Below are positions 46,436 to 55,542 of a DNA stretch of 64,000 bases, one piece after another. Below the pieces are notes generated by a model. The model was not told the origin of the DNA and ran no database searches. It worked only from the letters and a program-made list of their open reading frames with translations. The position numbers were made by a program, and so were the translations under genes. Origin of the DNA: Arachidicoccus sp. (GTDB taxonomy: Bacteria; Bacteroidota; Bacteroidia; Chitinophagales; Chitinophagaceae); contig JAPWKH010000014.1 of the NCBI GenBank assembly GCA_028283605.1, positions 124,001 through 188,000 of the forward strand, written 5' to 3'. Position 1 is the first letter of the stretch. The number at the start of each line of letters is the position of its first letter.

Positions 46436-46693
46436 TTAGGCTTTTTTACGTGTAATTAGCCCGTAAATCCATAATAAAATGACGGCACCTACCACAGCCA
46501 AAATGAAGTTTTTCAAGCTCCATCCGTTTACATCGCCCCAACCGATTAAAGAGCCAATCCAGCCACCAACAACACTCCCTAAAATACCAATAATAATTGT
46601 AACAATCCAACCGCCGGGATCATTGCCCGGATGTATTGCTTTGGCGATTGCACCGGCAATCAAGCCAAAAATAATCCATGATAGAATGCCCAT
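46436..46693 (-). CDS. GlsB/YeaQ/YmgE-family small membrane protein
   Basis: 85 residues with three hydrophobic helices and the family wording WIIFGLIAGAIAKAIHPGNDPGGW, IIGILGSVVGGWIGSLIGWG, and FILAVVGAVILLWIYGL. These transglycosylase-associated membrane proteins are often stress-induced; the molecular function is unknown. Stand-alone gene. Confidence 0.9.
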   Translation of the reverse strand: MGILSWIIFGLIAGAIAKAIHPGNDPGGWIVTIIIGILGSVVGGWIGSLIGWGDVNGWSLKNFILAVVGAVILLWIYGLITRKKA

Positions 46694-46773
46694 AGTTTTC
46701 AGTTTTGTTGTTATAAAAAGTATATAATCTAAATAACTAATAACTAAAATCGTACCAAATTTTAAATAAAATT

Positions 46774-48432
46774 TTATTTGTATAACAATTGATAATATTC
46801 CTTTGCCATTCTGTTGCTGTCAAACTGAACGGAAACGTCCGTCATTGCGTTTTTCATAATTTGCCGCCAATTATCATGTTGCTGATAATAGGTTGGCAGT
46901 GTTTCGTTTTGAAGAATTTGATACAGGTATTGTAAATCATGCTCATCCTGTTCAAAGATGTTTGTATGCTCATAATCTGCCTGAGGCACAACAAATCCGT
47001 TGTAGCCGTGTTTAATAAATTCGGGAATCCATCCGTCATTGGTGGAGAGATTTACTGCTCCGTTCATAGATGCAGTCATTCCGCTGGTTCCCGATGCTTC
47101 ACGCGGTACGCGCGGATTGTTTAGCCAGATATCTGCGCTTTGTTTCAGGCTTTTGCTGAGCGCTAATTCATAGCCTGTAACGGCTGCCATATTTTTGAAT
47201 TTTTTACTGTCGTTTACAAGGCGGTTAAATGTGCCGATAGCTGCATAATCTGTCGGATATGGTTTTCCGGCAAAAATTATCTGTACGGGAAATTCCGTAT
47301 TACTAATTAACCGGTTAAATTTTTCTGCATTTTGTAAAAGCAAATCGGCTCTTTTATAAGCGGCAAATCTTCTTGCCCATACAATAGTCAAAATATTCGG
47401 ATCAAATATTTTTCCTGTTTGGTCGGCTACGATTGCGAAAGCTCTTTTCTTTAAATATTTTTTTCTTTCATCAAAAGCGGCATTATCTCCTTCGGCCATC
47501 GCGGCATACATTTTTTTATCGGCCCAGTATGTTTTGTTTTGTGCGTTGGTAATGGAAATTATTTCACAGATATTATCATATTGAGACCACATTTTGCGTG
47601 CTACTTCGCCGTGCAGTTTTGATACGCCGTTAGCAATGGACGATAAGCGCAAAGCCACTAGTGATAAATTGAAACTATCGTCTTGTATGCCGGTAATGCG
47701 CCTGATTTCGTCGATGCTGATATTGCAGAAGTAAGACATTTTCTGGCATAAATAAATATCATGTTTTTCATTGCCCGCTTCTTCAGGAGTATGTGTTGTG
47801 AAAACCAGTTTTTCTTTTACTTTTTCCGCACTTTTTAATTTATTAAGCAAATACATTGCCGCAGGCAATCCGTGCGCTTCGTTTAAATGATATTTATCTG
47901 CATTGAATTCAATAATATCCAGCAGCTTTGCGCCGCCGATGCCAAGCAAAATGTATTGTGCCAATTTGGTCGCTTCGTTGGAATCGTACAATTTATGGCA
48001 AATAGTTTGTGAAACATAATCATTCTCCGGCAAATCGGTGCTTAACAGAAACAATGGCGCCGTTTTAAAGACCTGCGGATTTAAATAATATGCTTTTACC
48101 CAAACGTCTGCATCGTGAACTTTTATGGTAAATTTTACGTCGGTATCTTCCAGAAAATAATATAGTTTTTCCATCCAGGTTACCTTCATGGTTTGGTCAT
48201 CATTTCTTACCTGATCGTAATAACCGTATTTCCATAATATTCCTATGCCTACTAAATTTTGTTTCAGTTCATAAGCGCTTCTTAAATGTGATCCGGATAA
48301 AAATCCCAAACCGCCGCTGTAAATTTTTAAGGGTTGGTGAATAGCATATTCCATAGAAAAGTACGCCACTTTTTTGCTATACTGCGCATCTATCTCATAC
48401 ATGCCGTTGAAATTAAAGTTGCTCATGTTCAT
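46774..48432 (-). CDS. Alpha-glucan phosphorylase-family protein (GT35-like, short form)
   Basis: 552 residues resembling the short alpha-glucan phosphorylase family: VAYFSMEYAIHQPLKIYSGGLGFLSGSH near the start, the HLNEAHG segment, VFTTHTPEEAGNEKHD, IVWARRFAAYKRADLLL, IFAGKPYP, and PREASGTSGM near residue 450. In phosphorylases the segment EASGTxxMK holds the PLP-binding lysine; here the equivalent position is Thr453 (codon at 47074-47076). The protein may therefore not bind PLP in the usual way. Role in glycogen or maltodextrin breakdown is expected from the family, and malQ lies in the same window. Confidence 0.82.
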   Translation of the reverse strand: MNMSNFNFNGMYEIDAQYSKKVAYFSMEYAIHQPLKIYSGGLGFLSGSHLRSAYELKQNLVGIGILWKYGYYDQVRNDDQTMKVTWMEKLYYFLEDTDVKFTIKVHDADVWVKAYYLNPQVFKTAPLFLLSTDLPENDYVSQTICHKLYDSNEATKLAQYILLGIGGAKLLDIIEFNADKYHLNEAHGLPAAMYLLNKLKSAEKVKEKLVFTTHTPEEAGNEKHDIYLCQKMSYFCNISIDEIRRITGIQDDSFNLSLVALRLSSIANGVSKLHGEVARKMWSQYDNICEIISITNAQNKTYWADKKMYAAMAEGDNAAFDERKKYLKKRAFAIVADQTGKIFDPNILTIVWARRFAAYKRADLLLQNAEKFNRLISNTEFPVQIIFAGKPYPTDYAAIGTFNRLVNDSKKFKNMAAVTGYELALSKSLKQSADIWLNNPRVPREASGTSGMTASMNGAVNLSTNDGWIPEFIKHGYNGFVVPQADYEHTNIFEQDEHDLQYLYQILQNETLPTYYQQHDNWRQIMKNAMTDVSVQFDSNRMAKEYYQLLYK

Positions 48433-48503
48433 GTGTGTTTTATTGGAGTCTAAGGTAAAACAATAAATTAATCATACTGTTATAAATGAGATGCGCACTC
48501 TTA

Positions 48504-48911
48504 TTATTTCCCTTCCGAAAGTTCAATGATTCTTTCCCATTCATCATCTGTTACAGGACTTACAGACAATCGTCCTTGACGAATTAATGCTAAATCTTTC
48601 AAAGCTTTTTCTGCCTTCATCTGTGCAAGTGTTACGGGCTGCTTTAATTTTTTTACGGGTTTTACATCTACTGCAACCCAGCGCTCATCATCAGTTGTAG
48701 GATCTTGATAAGATGTTTTAATCACTTTGGCAATGCCTACAATTTCCATTCCTTCATTGCTATGATAAAAAAATAGTTCGTCGCCTTTTTTCATCGCTTT
48801 AAGATTGTTGCGCGCCTGGTAATTGCGTACGCCGTCCCAAAAAGTTTGTTTATCTACTACAAACTGGTCCCAACTGTATTTATGCGGTTCTGATTTTATG
48901 ATCCAGTGCAT
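48504..48911 (-). CDS. EVE-domain protein
   Basis: 135 residues, a single EVE (PUA-like) domain: HWIIKSEPHKYSWDQF at the start, WDGVRNYQARNNLKAMKKGDELFFYHSN, and RQGRLSVSPVTDDEWERI near the end. Members of this family, such as THYN1-type proteins, bind modified bases in DNA or RNA. The cellular role is unknown. It lies 28 bases downstream of the LutA-like gene on the same strand. Confidence 0.92.
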   Translation of the reverse strand: MHWIIKSEPHKYSWDQFVVDKQTFWDGVRNYQARNNLKAMKKGDELFFYHSNEGMEIVGIAKVIKTSYQDPTTDDERWVAVDVKPVKKLKQPVTLAQMKAEKALKDLALIRQGRLSVSPVTDDEWERIIELSEGK

Positions 48912-48939
48912 TTATTTTTTATTTATAAAATTAAAAAAT

Positions 48940-49659
48940 TCAATATCCGCTTGCCAAAACATCTGCAAGATGCAGGGATTTTATCGGCAATCCTTTTTTA
49001 GCTGCGATTCCTGAAATGTGCATAAGGCAACTCATATCGGTACTGATAAGAAATTCTGCTTCGGTCGATTCGGCGTTGGTTAATTTTTGATCTGCCATAG
49101 CTGTACTGATGGAATTGAATTTCACGGCGAATGTGCCGCCAAATCCGCAACACGTTTCGTTTTCAGGCATTTCTACCAATGTTAATCCTTCTACGTGAGA
49201 TAATAATTTTCTCGGTTCTGATTTTAATCCTATTTCGCGTAAAGCCGCACAACTGTCATGATAAGTAACTACGCCGTTGAATTTTGCGCCTATATTTTCT
49301 ATTTGTAAAACATTAATAAGAAAATCTGAAAATTCGTAAATGCGCGATGAGACTTGATCAACTTCGCGGATATGAGATGAATTTTCGAACAATTTTTTAT
49401 AATAATTTTTCACAAAGCCAACACAGCTTGCACTTGGCGCTACGATATAATCATTACCATTGAAATCTTTCAGGAACTTTTTACAAACGGCTTTGGCTTC
49501 TTCCTGAAAACCGGCATTAAAAGCAGGCTGGCCGCAGCATGTTTGGTTTGTATTATACAATACATTACAGCCGGTCTTCTCCAAAACTTTTACCATATTG
49601 AATGCAACGCCGGGATATAACTGGTCGATAAAACAAGGAATAAACAATTGTACATCCAT
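48940..49659 (-). CDS. LutA/YkgE-family iron-sulfur oxidoreductase subunit
   Basis: 239 residues with two CCG-type cysteine-rich motifs: NQTCCGQPAFNAGF (about 41-54) and NETCCGFGGTFAVKF (about 181-195). The start MDVQLFIPCFIDQLYPGVAF is typical of LutA (lactate utilisation protein A), which with LutB and LutC oxidises L-lactate. LutB and LutC are not in the window, so the partner genes lie elsewhere or the role differs. Confidence 0.88.
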   Translation of the reverse strand: MDVQLFIPCFIDQLYPGVAFNMVKVLEKTGCNVLYNTNQTCCGQPAFNAGFQEEAKAVCKKFLKDFNGNDYIVAPSASCVGFVKNYYKKLFENSSHIREVDQVSSRIYEFSDFLINVLQIENIGAKFNGVVTYHDSCAALREIGLKSEPRKLLSHVEGLTLVEMPENETCCGFGGTFAVKFNSISTAMADQKLTNAESTEAEFLISTDMSCLMHISGIAAKKGLPIKSLHLADVLASGY

Positions 49660-49800
49660 TTGAAAGTAGAGTGTTATTTGAGGATAAAACTAAATTATTT
49701 CATTACCAATACCAAGCGTTTTTAAGGCACAGAAATTGTTTTATTGAATATTAAGAATAATCCGGCCCATTGTGGTAGATTTATAATTCCATTCAACAAC

Positions 49801-50277
49801 ATGCAAAATACTGATCTAATATTTCCGCTAATAATACAGCAGGCAGCAGAAGCCGCAAAGGGATTGAGTTATACAATAATAATTATATTATTCGCAGTAA
49901 TTTTTCTTATTAATTTCATTACACTGGTAATATTATTACTATTCAGAATTCCAAAAGTTTTCACTAAAAAAATAATTTCAACATCCTTGAGAGTTGCTCT
50001 GAACAGAAAAGCTCACACTACTTCATTTTTGCGATTTTTATTTTCTTCAAGTATTGCATCAGGAATTATAATTGCACTCGTAGTTTTTTCTTTGGCTAAT
50101 GATATAATGCGCTATAATGATTCTTCGAATATTTTAATTACAATTATTTGCGGATTGGTTTCCGGAATATTATCCGCCGGCATAATACTTTATTTCATAA
50201 GAAAAATAACGCGCTCCGTAAAAAAGACAATTGGCAGGCACGTTTCAAAAATCGGCAACCAAATAAAAAGGCATTGA
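49801..50277 (+). CDS. Integral membrane protein of unknown function
   Basis: 158 residues from ATG 49801; the frame opens at TTG 49744, but the ATG gives the simpler start. Four hydrophobic segments are visible (about 22-48, 83-105, 118-138 in part), with a strongly basic C-terminus ([18 protein letters not shown]). No family recognised. Its end overlaps the promoter region of tdk. Confidence 0.6.
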   Translation: MQNTDLIFPLIIQQAAEAAKGLSYTIIIILFAVIFLINFITLVILLLFRIPKVFTKKIISTSLRVALNRKAHTTSFLRFLFSSSIASGIIIALVVFSLANDIMRYNDSSNILITIICGLVSGILSAGIILYFIRKITRSVKKTIGRHVSKIGNQIKRH

Positions 50278-50304
50278 ATGATTTGCTAAGTTTTCCTACT
50301 TTTG
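50274..50304 (+). promoter_or_regulatory. Promoter of tdk (TTG-N20-TACTTTTG)
   Basis: TTG at 50274-50276, a 20-base spacer and TACTTTTG at 50297-50304 fit the Bacteroidota -33/-7 pattern, 47 bases before the tdk ATG. Confidence 0.6.
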
Positions 50305-50351
50305 AACTTCTTTATTTTTCTATTAAATTTTTTTATTTTTCAATTCATATA

Positions 50352-50927
50352 ATGTTTATTGAACCAAGCTATAAAGGTGAAAACAGAGGTTGGATCGAGG
50401 TTATCTGCGGATCTATGTTCAGCGGCAAAACAGAAGAACTTATCCGTAGATTAAGAAGAGTGAAGATAGCCAATTTGAAAGTTGAAATATTTAAACCTGC
50501 AATTGACAACCGTTACAGCGAAGGTGCTGTGGTAAGCCACGATTCTAATGAGATTTTAAGCACGCCGGTGCGTTCTTCTCAAAATATTTTATTGTTATCT
50601 CAGGATGTAGATGTTGTAGGAATTGATGAAGCGCAATTTTTTGATGAAGAAATAATCAATGTGTGCGAAATACTTGCTCGCAAAGGCGTGCGTGTCATTG
50701 TTGCCGGATTGGATATGGATTACAAAGCGCGGCCGTTCGGGCCTATGCCGCAACTGCTGGCAATAGCAGATTATATTACCAAGCTGCATGCGATTTGTGT
50801 TAAGTGCGGCAATATTGCCAATATATCTTATCGCAAAGTGCCGCAGGATTCGCAAGTATTGCTGGGAGAAAAAGAATCGTATGAGCCGCGATGCCGCCAT
50901 TGCTACTATGAAGGAGAAAATATTTAA
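50352..50927 (+). CDS. tdk: Thymidine kinase
   Basis: 191 residues from ATG 50352. The frame opens 204 bases earlier, but the conserved protein begins around [18 protein letters not shown], and the promoter lies inside the extension, so the internal ATG is the start. Seen: P-loop GSMFSGKT (20-27), DEAQFF, and the zinc-binding cysteine pairs CVKC and CRHC. Type II thymidine kinase, salvaging thymidine to dTMP. ccmB follows after 18 bases. Confidence 0.96.
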   Translation: MFIEPSYKGENRGWIEVICGSMFSGKTEELIRRLRRVKIANLKVEIFKPAIDNRYSEGAVVSHDSNEILSTPVRSSQNILLLSQDVDVVGIDEAQFFDEEIINVCEILARKGVRVIVAGLDMDYKARPFGPMPQLLAIADYITKLHAICVKCGNIANISYRKVPQDSQVLLGEKESYEPRCRHCYYEGENI

Positions 50928-50945
50928 CCGTTTTATTTAATTGCC

Positions 50946-51602
50946 TTGAATACCCGTACCGTTATTGCTTTAGTAAAAAAAGACATCTTGCTCGAAGTGC
51001 GGCAGCAATATACTTTGTACGGTATTTTTCTTTATATAGCTTCCACGATTTTTGTTGTGTATAATACGATGGGACAACCCGAAGACAATGTATGGAATGC
51101 GCTGTTTTGGGTAGTGGAATTATTCGTGTCTGTAAATGCAGTCGCAAAAAGTTTTATGCAGGAAAATAAAGGCCGCATGCTATATTTCTATTCTATAACC
51201 GGACCTTCGGAATTTGTATTGGCAAAGTTAATATTCAACGCTTTGCTCATGCTGGTAATGACATTGATTTCAACGCTTGTATTTACGGTGCTTTTGGGCA
51301 ATCCTGTTTACAATATGTTTCAGTTTATAGGGCTGGCTTTATTAGGAGGAGTCGGACTGAGTTTTGTGTTTAGTTTTTTAGCCGCTATCGCTGCAAAGGC
51401 ACAGCAGCAAGCCGCATTAATGGCTATCATGGGTTTCCCGATTATCATTCCGGAACTATTGATGTTAAGCAAAGTTTCTAAAATTGCATTTGCGCCTGTT
51501 ATCACTTCCGGGTTCTGGCAGCTGATTGGATTGCTCACCGGGTTTGATTGCCTCGTAATTATATTATCGCTGATATTATTTCCTTTTTTATGGAAAGATT
51601 AA
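50946..51602 (+). CDS. ccmB: Haem exporter subunit CcmB
   Basis: 218 residues, an ABC-2-type permease with six hydrophobic segments. LVKKDILLEVRQQYTLYGI at the start and FQFIGLALLGGVGLSFVFSFLAAIAAKA are characteristic of CcmB, part of the CcmABCD system for cytochrome c maturation. The start codon is TTG 50946. The ATPase ccmA and ccmC are not adjacent here; downstream on the same strand there is only a convergent folC. Confidence 0.9.
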   Translation: MNTRTVIALVKKDILLEVRQQYTLYGIFLYIASTIFVVYNTMGQPEDNVWNALFWVVELFVSVNAVAKSFMQENKGRMLYFYSITGPSEFVLAKLIFNALLMLVMTLISTLVFTVLLGNPVYNMFQFIGLALLGGVGLSFVFSFLAAIAAKAQQQAALMAIMGFPIIIPELLMLSKVSKIAFAPVITSGFWQLIGLLTGFDCLVIILSLILFPFLWKD

Positions 51603-51630
51603 AGCGTTGTTTTTAAATAATAATTAAAAA

Positions 51631-52920
51631 TTATTTTTTAATCTCCGCTACTAAAAATACGCTTCCGCAAACCAAAATCAAATCATTCTCCCGATAATTG
51701 GATTTCGCTGAAAGCAGCGCAGCATCAATGTTTTCGAAAGTCTGTCCGTGTAATTTTTTTTCTGCTGCAAGTATCTCCAAATCTTTTTCATTCATTGCGC
51801 GCGGTATCTGCGCTTTGGTAAAATAATAAATTCCGTCTTTTGGCAAAAGCGCTAAAGCAGACGAAACATCTTTATCCTTTACAAATCCAATAATGAGATG
51901 TAAACGATTATATTGAATATGTTTCAGTTGCTGCACAATTTGTTTTATTCCGTCTTCATTATGTCCTACATCGGTAATAATAGTTGGATCTTTACTTACC
52001 AATTCCCATCTGCCATGCAGGCCAGTCAAATTTTTAACATTTTTCAAAGCGTATGAAATGCTTTGTTCATCAATCTTCCAGCCTTTATTCTGCAACTGCC
52101 GGATTGTGGCAAGAACACCGATAATATTTTTTGTTTGATAAATGCCGGTTAAATCCAGTTCATAATTTTTCACCTGCTTTGTTGCAGAATCGGCAATTTC
52201 AATCTGCAATCCGTTTAATTCATAATGATAATTTTTTACACTAAAAATATCTTGTGCAAAAATTAAAGGTGCATGCTTTTCTTTTGCTGCTTCTTCGAAA
52301 ACATCTTTCGTTTCCGGCAAAATTTCTGAAACAACAACCGGAACATTTTCTTTAATAATACCCGCTTTTTCAAATGCGATTTTTTCCAGCGTATTTCCTA
52401 AAATATCCATGTGGTCTTTGCCGATATTGGTAATTAAGCATACTTCGGGAAGGATCACATTTGTGCTATCCAGTCTTCCGCCAAGTCCTGTTTCAATTAT
52501 GGCAATATCTACTTGCTGTTGTGCAAAATATTCGAAAGCCATTGCAACCGTTACTTCAAAAAAAGAAGGACGAATAGTTTCTATGTAAGGTTTTATTTTT
52601 TCTGTAAATTCAACTACGAATTCTTTCGTGCATAATTCTCCGTTTACTTTTATTCTTTCCCGAAAATCATATAAATGCGGAGAAGTGTACAAGCCTGTTT
52701 TATAACAGCTCTGCTGTAATATGGCTGCAAGCATATGGCTTGACGAACCTTTGCCATTTGTACCTGCAATATGAACGGTTTTGAATTTATTTTGAGGATT
52801 ATTTAACGCTTCGCAAAGTGCTAATGTGTTAGTAAGGTCTGCTTTGATGGCTGCTGCGCCAATACGGCTGAAAAGCGGTAACTGCGCGTATAAAAAATCT
52901 ATTGTTTCCTGATAATTCAT
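51631..52920 (-). CDS. folC: Folylpolyglutamate synthase/dihydrofolate synthase
   Basis: 429 residues, Mur-ligase fold. Seen: ATP-binding HIAGTNGKGSSSHML (about 51-65), YTSPHLYDFRERIKVNG, the GLGGRLDSTN motif, ITNIGKDHMDILG, and HGRWELVSKDPTIITDVGHNEDG. Adds glutamate to dihydropteroate and folates in the cytoplasm. It converges with ccmB with a 28-base gap. Confidence 0.95.
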   Translation of the reverse strand: MNYQETIDFLYAQLPLFSRIGAAAIKADLTNTLALCEALNNPQNKFKTVHIAGTNGKGSSSHMLAAILQQSCYKTGLYTSPHLYDFRERIKVNGELCTKEFVVEFTEKIKPYIETIRPSFFEVTVAMAFEYFAQQQVDIAIIETGLGGRLDSTNVILPEVCLITNIGKDHMDILGNTLEKIAFEKAGIIKENVPVVVSEILPETKDVFEEAAKEKHAPLIFAQDIFSVKNYHYELNGLQIEIADSATKQVKNYELDLTGIYQTKNIIGVLATIRQLQNKGWKIDEQSISYALKNVKNLTGLHGRWELVSKDPTIITDVGHNEDGIKQIVQQLKHIQYNRLHLIIGFVKDKDVSSALALLPKDGIYYFTKAQIPRAMNEKDLEILAAEKKLHGQTFENIDAALLSAKSNYRENDLILVCGSVFLVAEIKK

Positions 52921-53007
52921 AGTGCAAATCTAATTCTCCGGCTTATACAAAAAAAACATTTATATATCCTTATAGTTTCAGTAAATCGTTACGTTTCTTT
53001 TTTACAA

Positions 53008-53015
53008 TATCTTTG
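53008..53015 (+). promoter_or_regulatory. -7 box (TATCTTTG) upstream of the DoxX-like gene
   Basis: TATCTTTG matches TAnnTTTG, 26 bases before ATG 53042. The -33 position reads TCG, a weak match. Confidence 0.45.
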
Positions 53016-53041
53016 TTTGTCTGGTTTTTAAAAATATAAAA

Positions 53042-54148
53042 ATGAAAAAAACAGTACTGATAATTCGTTGGGTAGTAGGCATCTTGTTTATCTTTTCCGG
53101 GCTTATAAAAGCCAATGATACGCTGGGCCTGAGCTATAAAATGCAGGAGTTTTTTGAAGCCTGGGGAATGCAATCATTCAATGGACTTACATTTGGATTA
53201 GCATTCTTAATGAATCTTTTTGAAATCATTTTAGGTATTGCCATGATTGTAGGATTTGGTATGGAATTATTTTCATGGCTTATTTTATTACTAATTATTT
53301 TCTTTGCGTTTCTTACGGGCTATGCTGCTTTAAGCGGGAAATTCAGATCTTGCGGATGTTTCGGCGATTGCCTTCCTTTGTCGCCGGTACAATCATTCAC
53401 TAAAGATATCGTGTTGATGATTTTAGTAATAATTATTTTTTTTAACAGGAAAAAAGTGCAGCCTTTATTTAAAAGAAAAATCATTTCTATATCTGTCATC
53501 ATTTTGGGAATAGTAATTGCTACAGCATTTCAATGCCATACATTAAGGCATTTGCCGTTATTCGATTGCCTTCCTTATAAAAAAGGAAATTATTTATTAC
53601 AGCAAATGAAAGTTCCGCCCGGCGCAATTCCCGATAGCTCTGTGGTTACTTTTAAATACAAGAAAAATAATAAGATAATTGAATTTGATGCTATGCATTT
53701 TCCAGCGGATTTTGATTCTACTTATCAATACATCAATAGATATGACAAACTTATCCGCAAAGGAACTGCAACACCGGCAATCAGCGATTTTGCTTTACTT
53801 ACCTTATCGGGAACCGATACTACGCAGGAAATTTTACAGCAGCAAAATAAATATATTTTGGTATTGGCAAAAGATTTCCAAAACTGGAAATTCCGCAAAA
53901 CCGACTTTGATAATATGGTAAAGGTTGCAAAAAAAAATAATTTACCAATCTTTGTAGCTTCGCCTGAAGCAACAAATGCGAAGTCGTTGTTTCCGCAAAA
54001 TATAACACTTTTAAACTTAGATGCGGTTGTTGAAAAAACTGCAGCACGTTGCAACCCAACGTATTTTTTGCTCGAAGGCGACCATATTCTTGAAAAGAAA
54101 AGCTATACCGACATTGATGCATTTACAAAAGAATTAAACGAGAAGTAA
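53042..54148 (+). CDS. DoxX/MauE-like membrane protein with C-terminal thioredoxin-like region (BT_3928-like)
   Basis: 368 residues. The N-terminal half (about 1-165) holds four or five helices with RWVVGILFIFSGLIKANDTLGLSYKMQEFFE, typical of DoxX-like BT_3928-family proteins of Bacteroidota. A conserved cysteine cluster CGCFGDCLPL lies at about 103-112. The C-terminal half (about 185-368) is soluble and resembles a thioredoxin fold without a CxxC pair. A role in thiol-disulfide chemistry or respiration is possible. Membrane location is clear; the function is not known to me. Confidence 0.85.
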   Translation: MKKTVLIIRWVVGILFIFSGLIKANDTLGLSYKMQEFFEAWGMQSFNGLTFGLAFLMNLFEIILGIAMIVGFGMELFSWLILLLIIFFAFLTGYAALSGKFRSCGCFGDCLPLSPVQSFTKDIVLMILVIIIFFNRKKVQPLFKRKIISISVIILGIVIATAFQCHTLRHLPLFDCLPYKKGNYLLQQMKVPPGAIPDSSVVTFKYKKNNKIIEFDAMHFPADFDSTYQYINRYDKLIRKGTATPAISDFALLTLSGTDTTQEILQQQNKYILVLAKDFQNWKFRKTDFDNMVKVAKKNNLPIFVASPEATNAKSLFPQNITLLNLDAVVEKTAARCNPTYFLLEGDHILEKKSYTDIDAFTKELNEK

Positions 54149-54231
54149 AATCAAAAGCCATATATAAGTAATAATTCCTTTTTAAGATTAATAAAAATGC
54201 ATTTAATTTGCATCCTTATTCACTCGATATA

Positions 54232-54315
54232 GCCCGGGTGGCGAAATTGGTAGACGCACTGTGTTCAGGTCGCAGCGTTCGCAAGGATGTGCTGGTTCGA
54301 ATCCAGTCCCGGGCA
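54232..54315 (+). tRNA. tRNA-Leu (anticodon CAG)
   Basis: Acceptor arms GCCCGGG (54232-54238) and CCCGGGC (54308-54314) pair fully, with discriminator A at 54315. The D-arm region GTGGCGAAATTGGTAGACGC is typical of class II tRNAs. Anticodon stem CTGTG/CGCAG flanks loop TTCAGGT, giving anticodon CAG. A long variable arm (CGTTCGCAAGGATG) and the T-arm loop GGTTCGAATCC follow. The 3' CCA is not encoded. Confidence 0.95.
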
Positions 54316-54320
54316 CCCAA

Positions 54321-54357
54321 TAGTCTTGTAAGTCATTGATTTACAAGACTATTTTAT
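54321..54357 (+). terminator. Terminator after tRNA-Leu
   Basis: TAGTCTTGTAA and TTACAAGACTA form a perfect 11-bp stem with a 9-base loop, followed by TTTTATTTC. It starts six bases after the tRNA. The remaining gap to 54544 shows no gene. Confidence 0.85.
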
Positions 54358-54544
54358 TTCCTCGAGTGTCGTTTTTTGACACACTGTAGAAGTATTTTCG
54401 GATGCAAATGATCGTGCTTAGTGCTGTCCAATGATTGCAATACTATTACTGTAACGCCGCATATAGCCAGTAAAATTTAACCTATTTGAACAATGAAAAG
54501 AAGCGTAAAAAAAGTACCCATATCCATAGATCATGGCAACCATG

Positions 54545-55450
54545 CTAATTCAAACTCCTATATTCAATCGGGGTCATCCCCGTTTTAAGTTTAAAAAGCC
54601 TTGAAAAGTATTGTGGGTATTCAAATCCCAATTCAAAAGCCAGCTCACTGACAGATTTGTTTGAATTGAGTAATTGGTTTTTCGCCTCTTCAATCAGGTA
54701 ATGGTGGATGTGGTCCTGAGCTCCCATGCCTGTTTCTCTTTTTAAAAGATCGCTGAGGTAATTAGCGGAAAGGTGTACGCTATCCGCCAAAAACTTCACC
54801 GTAGGGAGGCCTTTTTCGGTCAGGTTTACTGACTGAAAATAATTCGACAAAATGCTTTCTGTTTTAACAAGCACATCGCTGTTTGCAGCTTTGCGGGTGA
54901 TGAATTGCCGGTCGTAATACCTGGTACAATAATTCAGCAACAGTTCTATATTGGATACAATTAATGTTTGGCTGTGGGGGTCGATATTTTCTGACAATTC
55001 GTTATCAATTTTCTGCACAATATCGTATAGTATCTGCTTTTCTTTATCGGACAAATGCAGGGCCTCATTGGTTTCGTAAGAAAAAAAAGTATAGCTTTTT
55101 ATCTTTTTCCCCAGTGTTGTCCCACGGATCAGATCGGGATGAAAAAACAAACCCCAGCCCAGCCTGTCATCCCTTTGTTCAACCTCTGTATCCATGATCA
55201 TCATTTGTTTTGGGGCAAGGCATACTAAGCTTCCATCCTGAAAATCATAAATTTTCCTCCCATAGCGAAATGTGTTGCATGAATAGTTTTTAAACATAAT
55301 AGTATAAAAGTCACAGCTGATGCGGGAACCTTCGTCAATCTTAGCCACAGCTTTGCTGAAATCAACCACGGCAACCAACGGATGCCTGGTTTTGCCTTCC
55401 GTAAATTTGTTGATGTCGGATATGCTGTGCAGGTGCAAAACGGGATTCAT
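54545..55450 (-). CDS. AraC-family transcriptional regulator
   Basis: 301 residues: an N-terminal cupin-like effector region (about 20-165) and a C-terminal double helix-turn-helix (about 205-300) with VKFLADSVHLSANYLSDLLKRETG and SVSELAFELGFEYPQYFSRLFKLKTGMTPIEYR. It lies 92 bases downstream of an SDR gene on the same strand, a common pairing in which the regulator controls the oxidoreductase. Confidence 0.93.
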   Translation of the reverse strand: MNPVLHLHSISDINKFTEGKTRHPLVAVVDFSKAVAKIDEGSRISCDFYTIMFKNYSCNTFRYGRKIYDFQDGSLVCLAPKQMMIMDTEVEQRDDRLGWGLFFHPDLIRGTTLGKKIKSYTFFSYETNEALHLSDKEKQILYDIVQKIDNELSENIDPHSQTLIVSNIELLLNYCTRYYDRQFITRKAANSDVLVKTESILSNYFQSVNLTEKGLPTVKFLADSVHLSANYLSDLLKRETGMGAQDHIHHYLIEEAKNQLLNSNKSVSELAFELGFEYPQYFSRLFKLKTGMTPIEYRSLN

Positions 55451-55542
55451 ATATTATAGTTAGAAAAGAAATAGAATAAAAGTAGAAAAGTTATTGCCGA
55501 AAACAATAACCTTTCTATCAGGAGCCATACGATAAGCTATAA

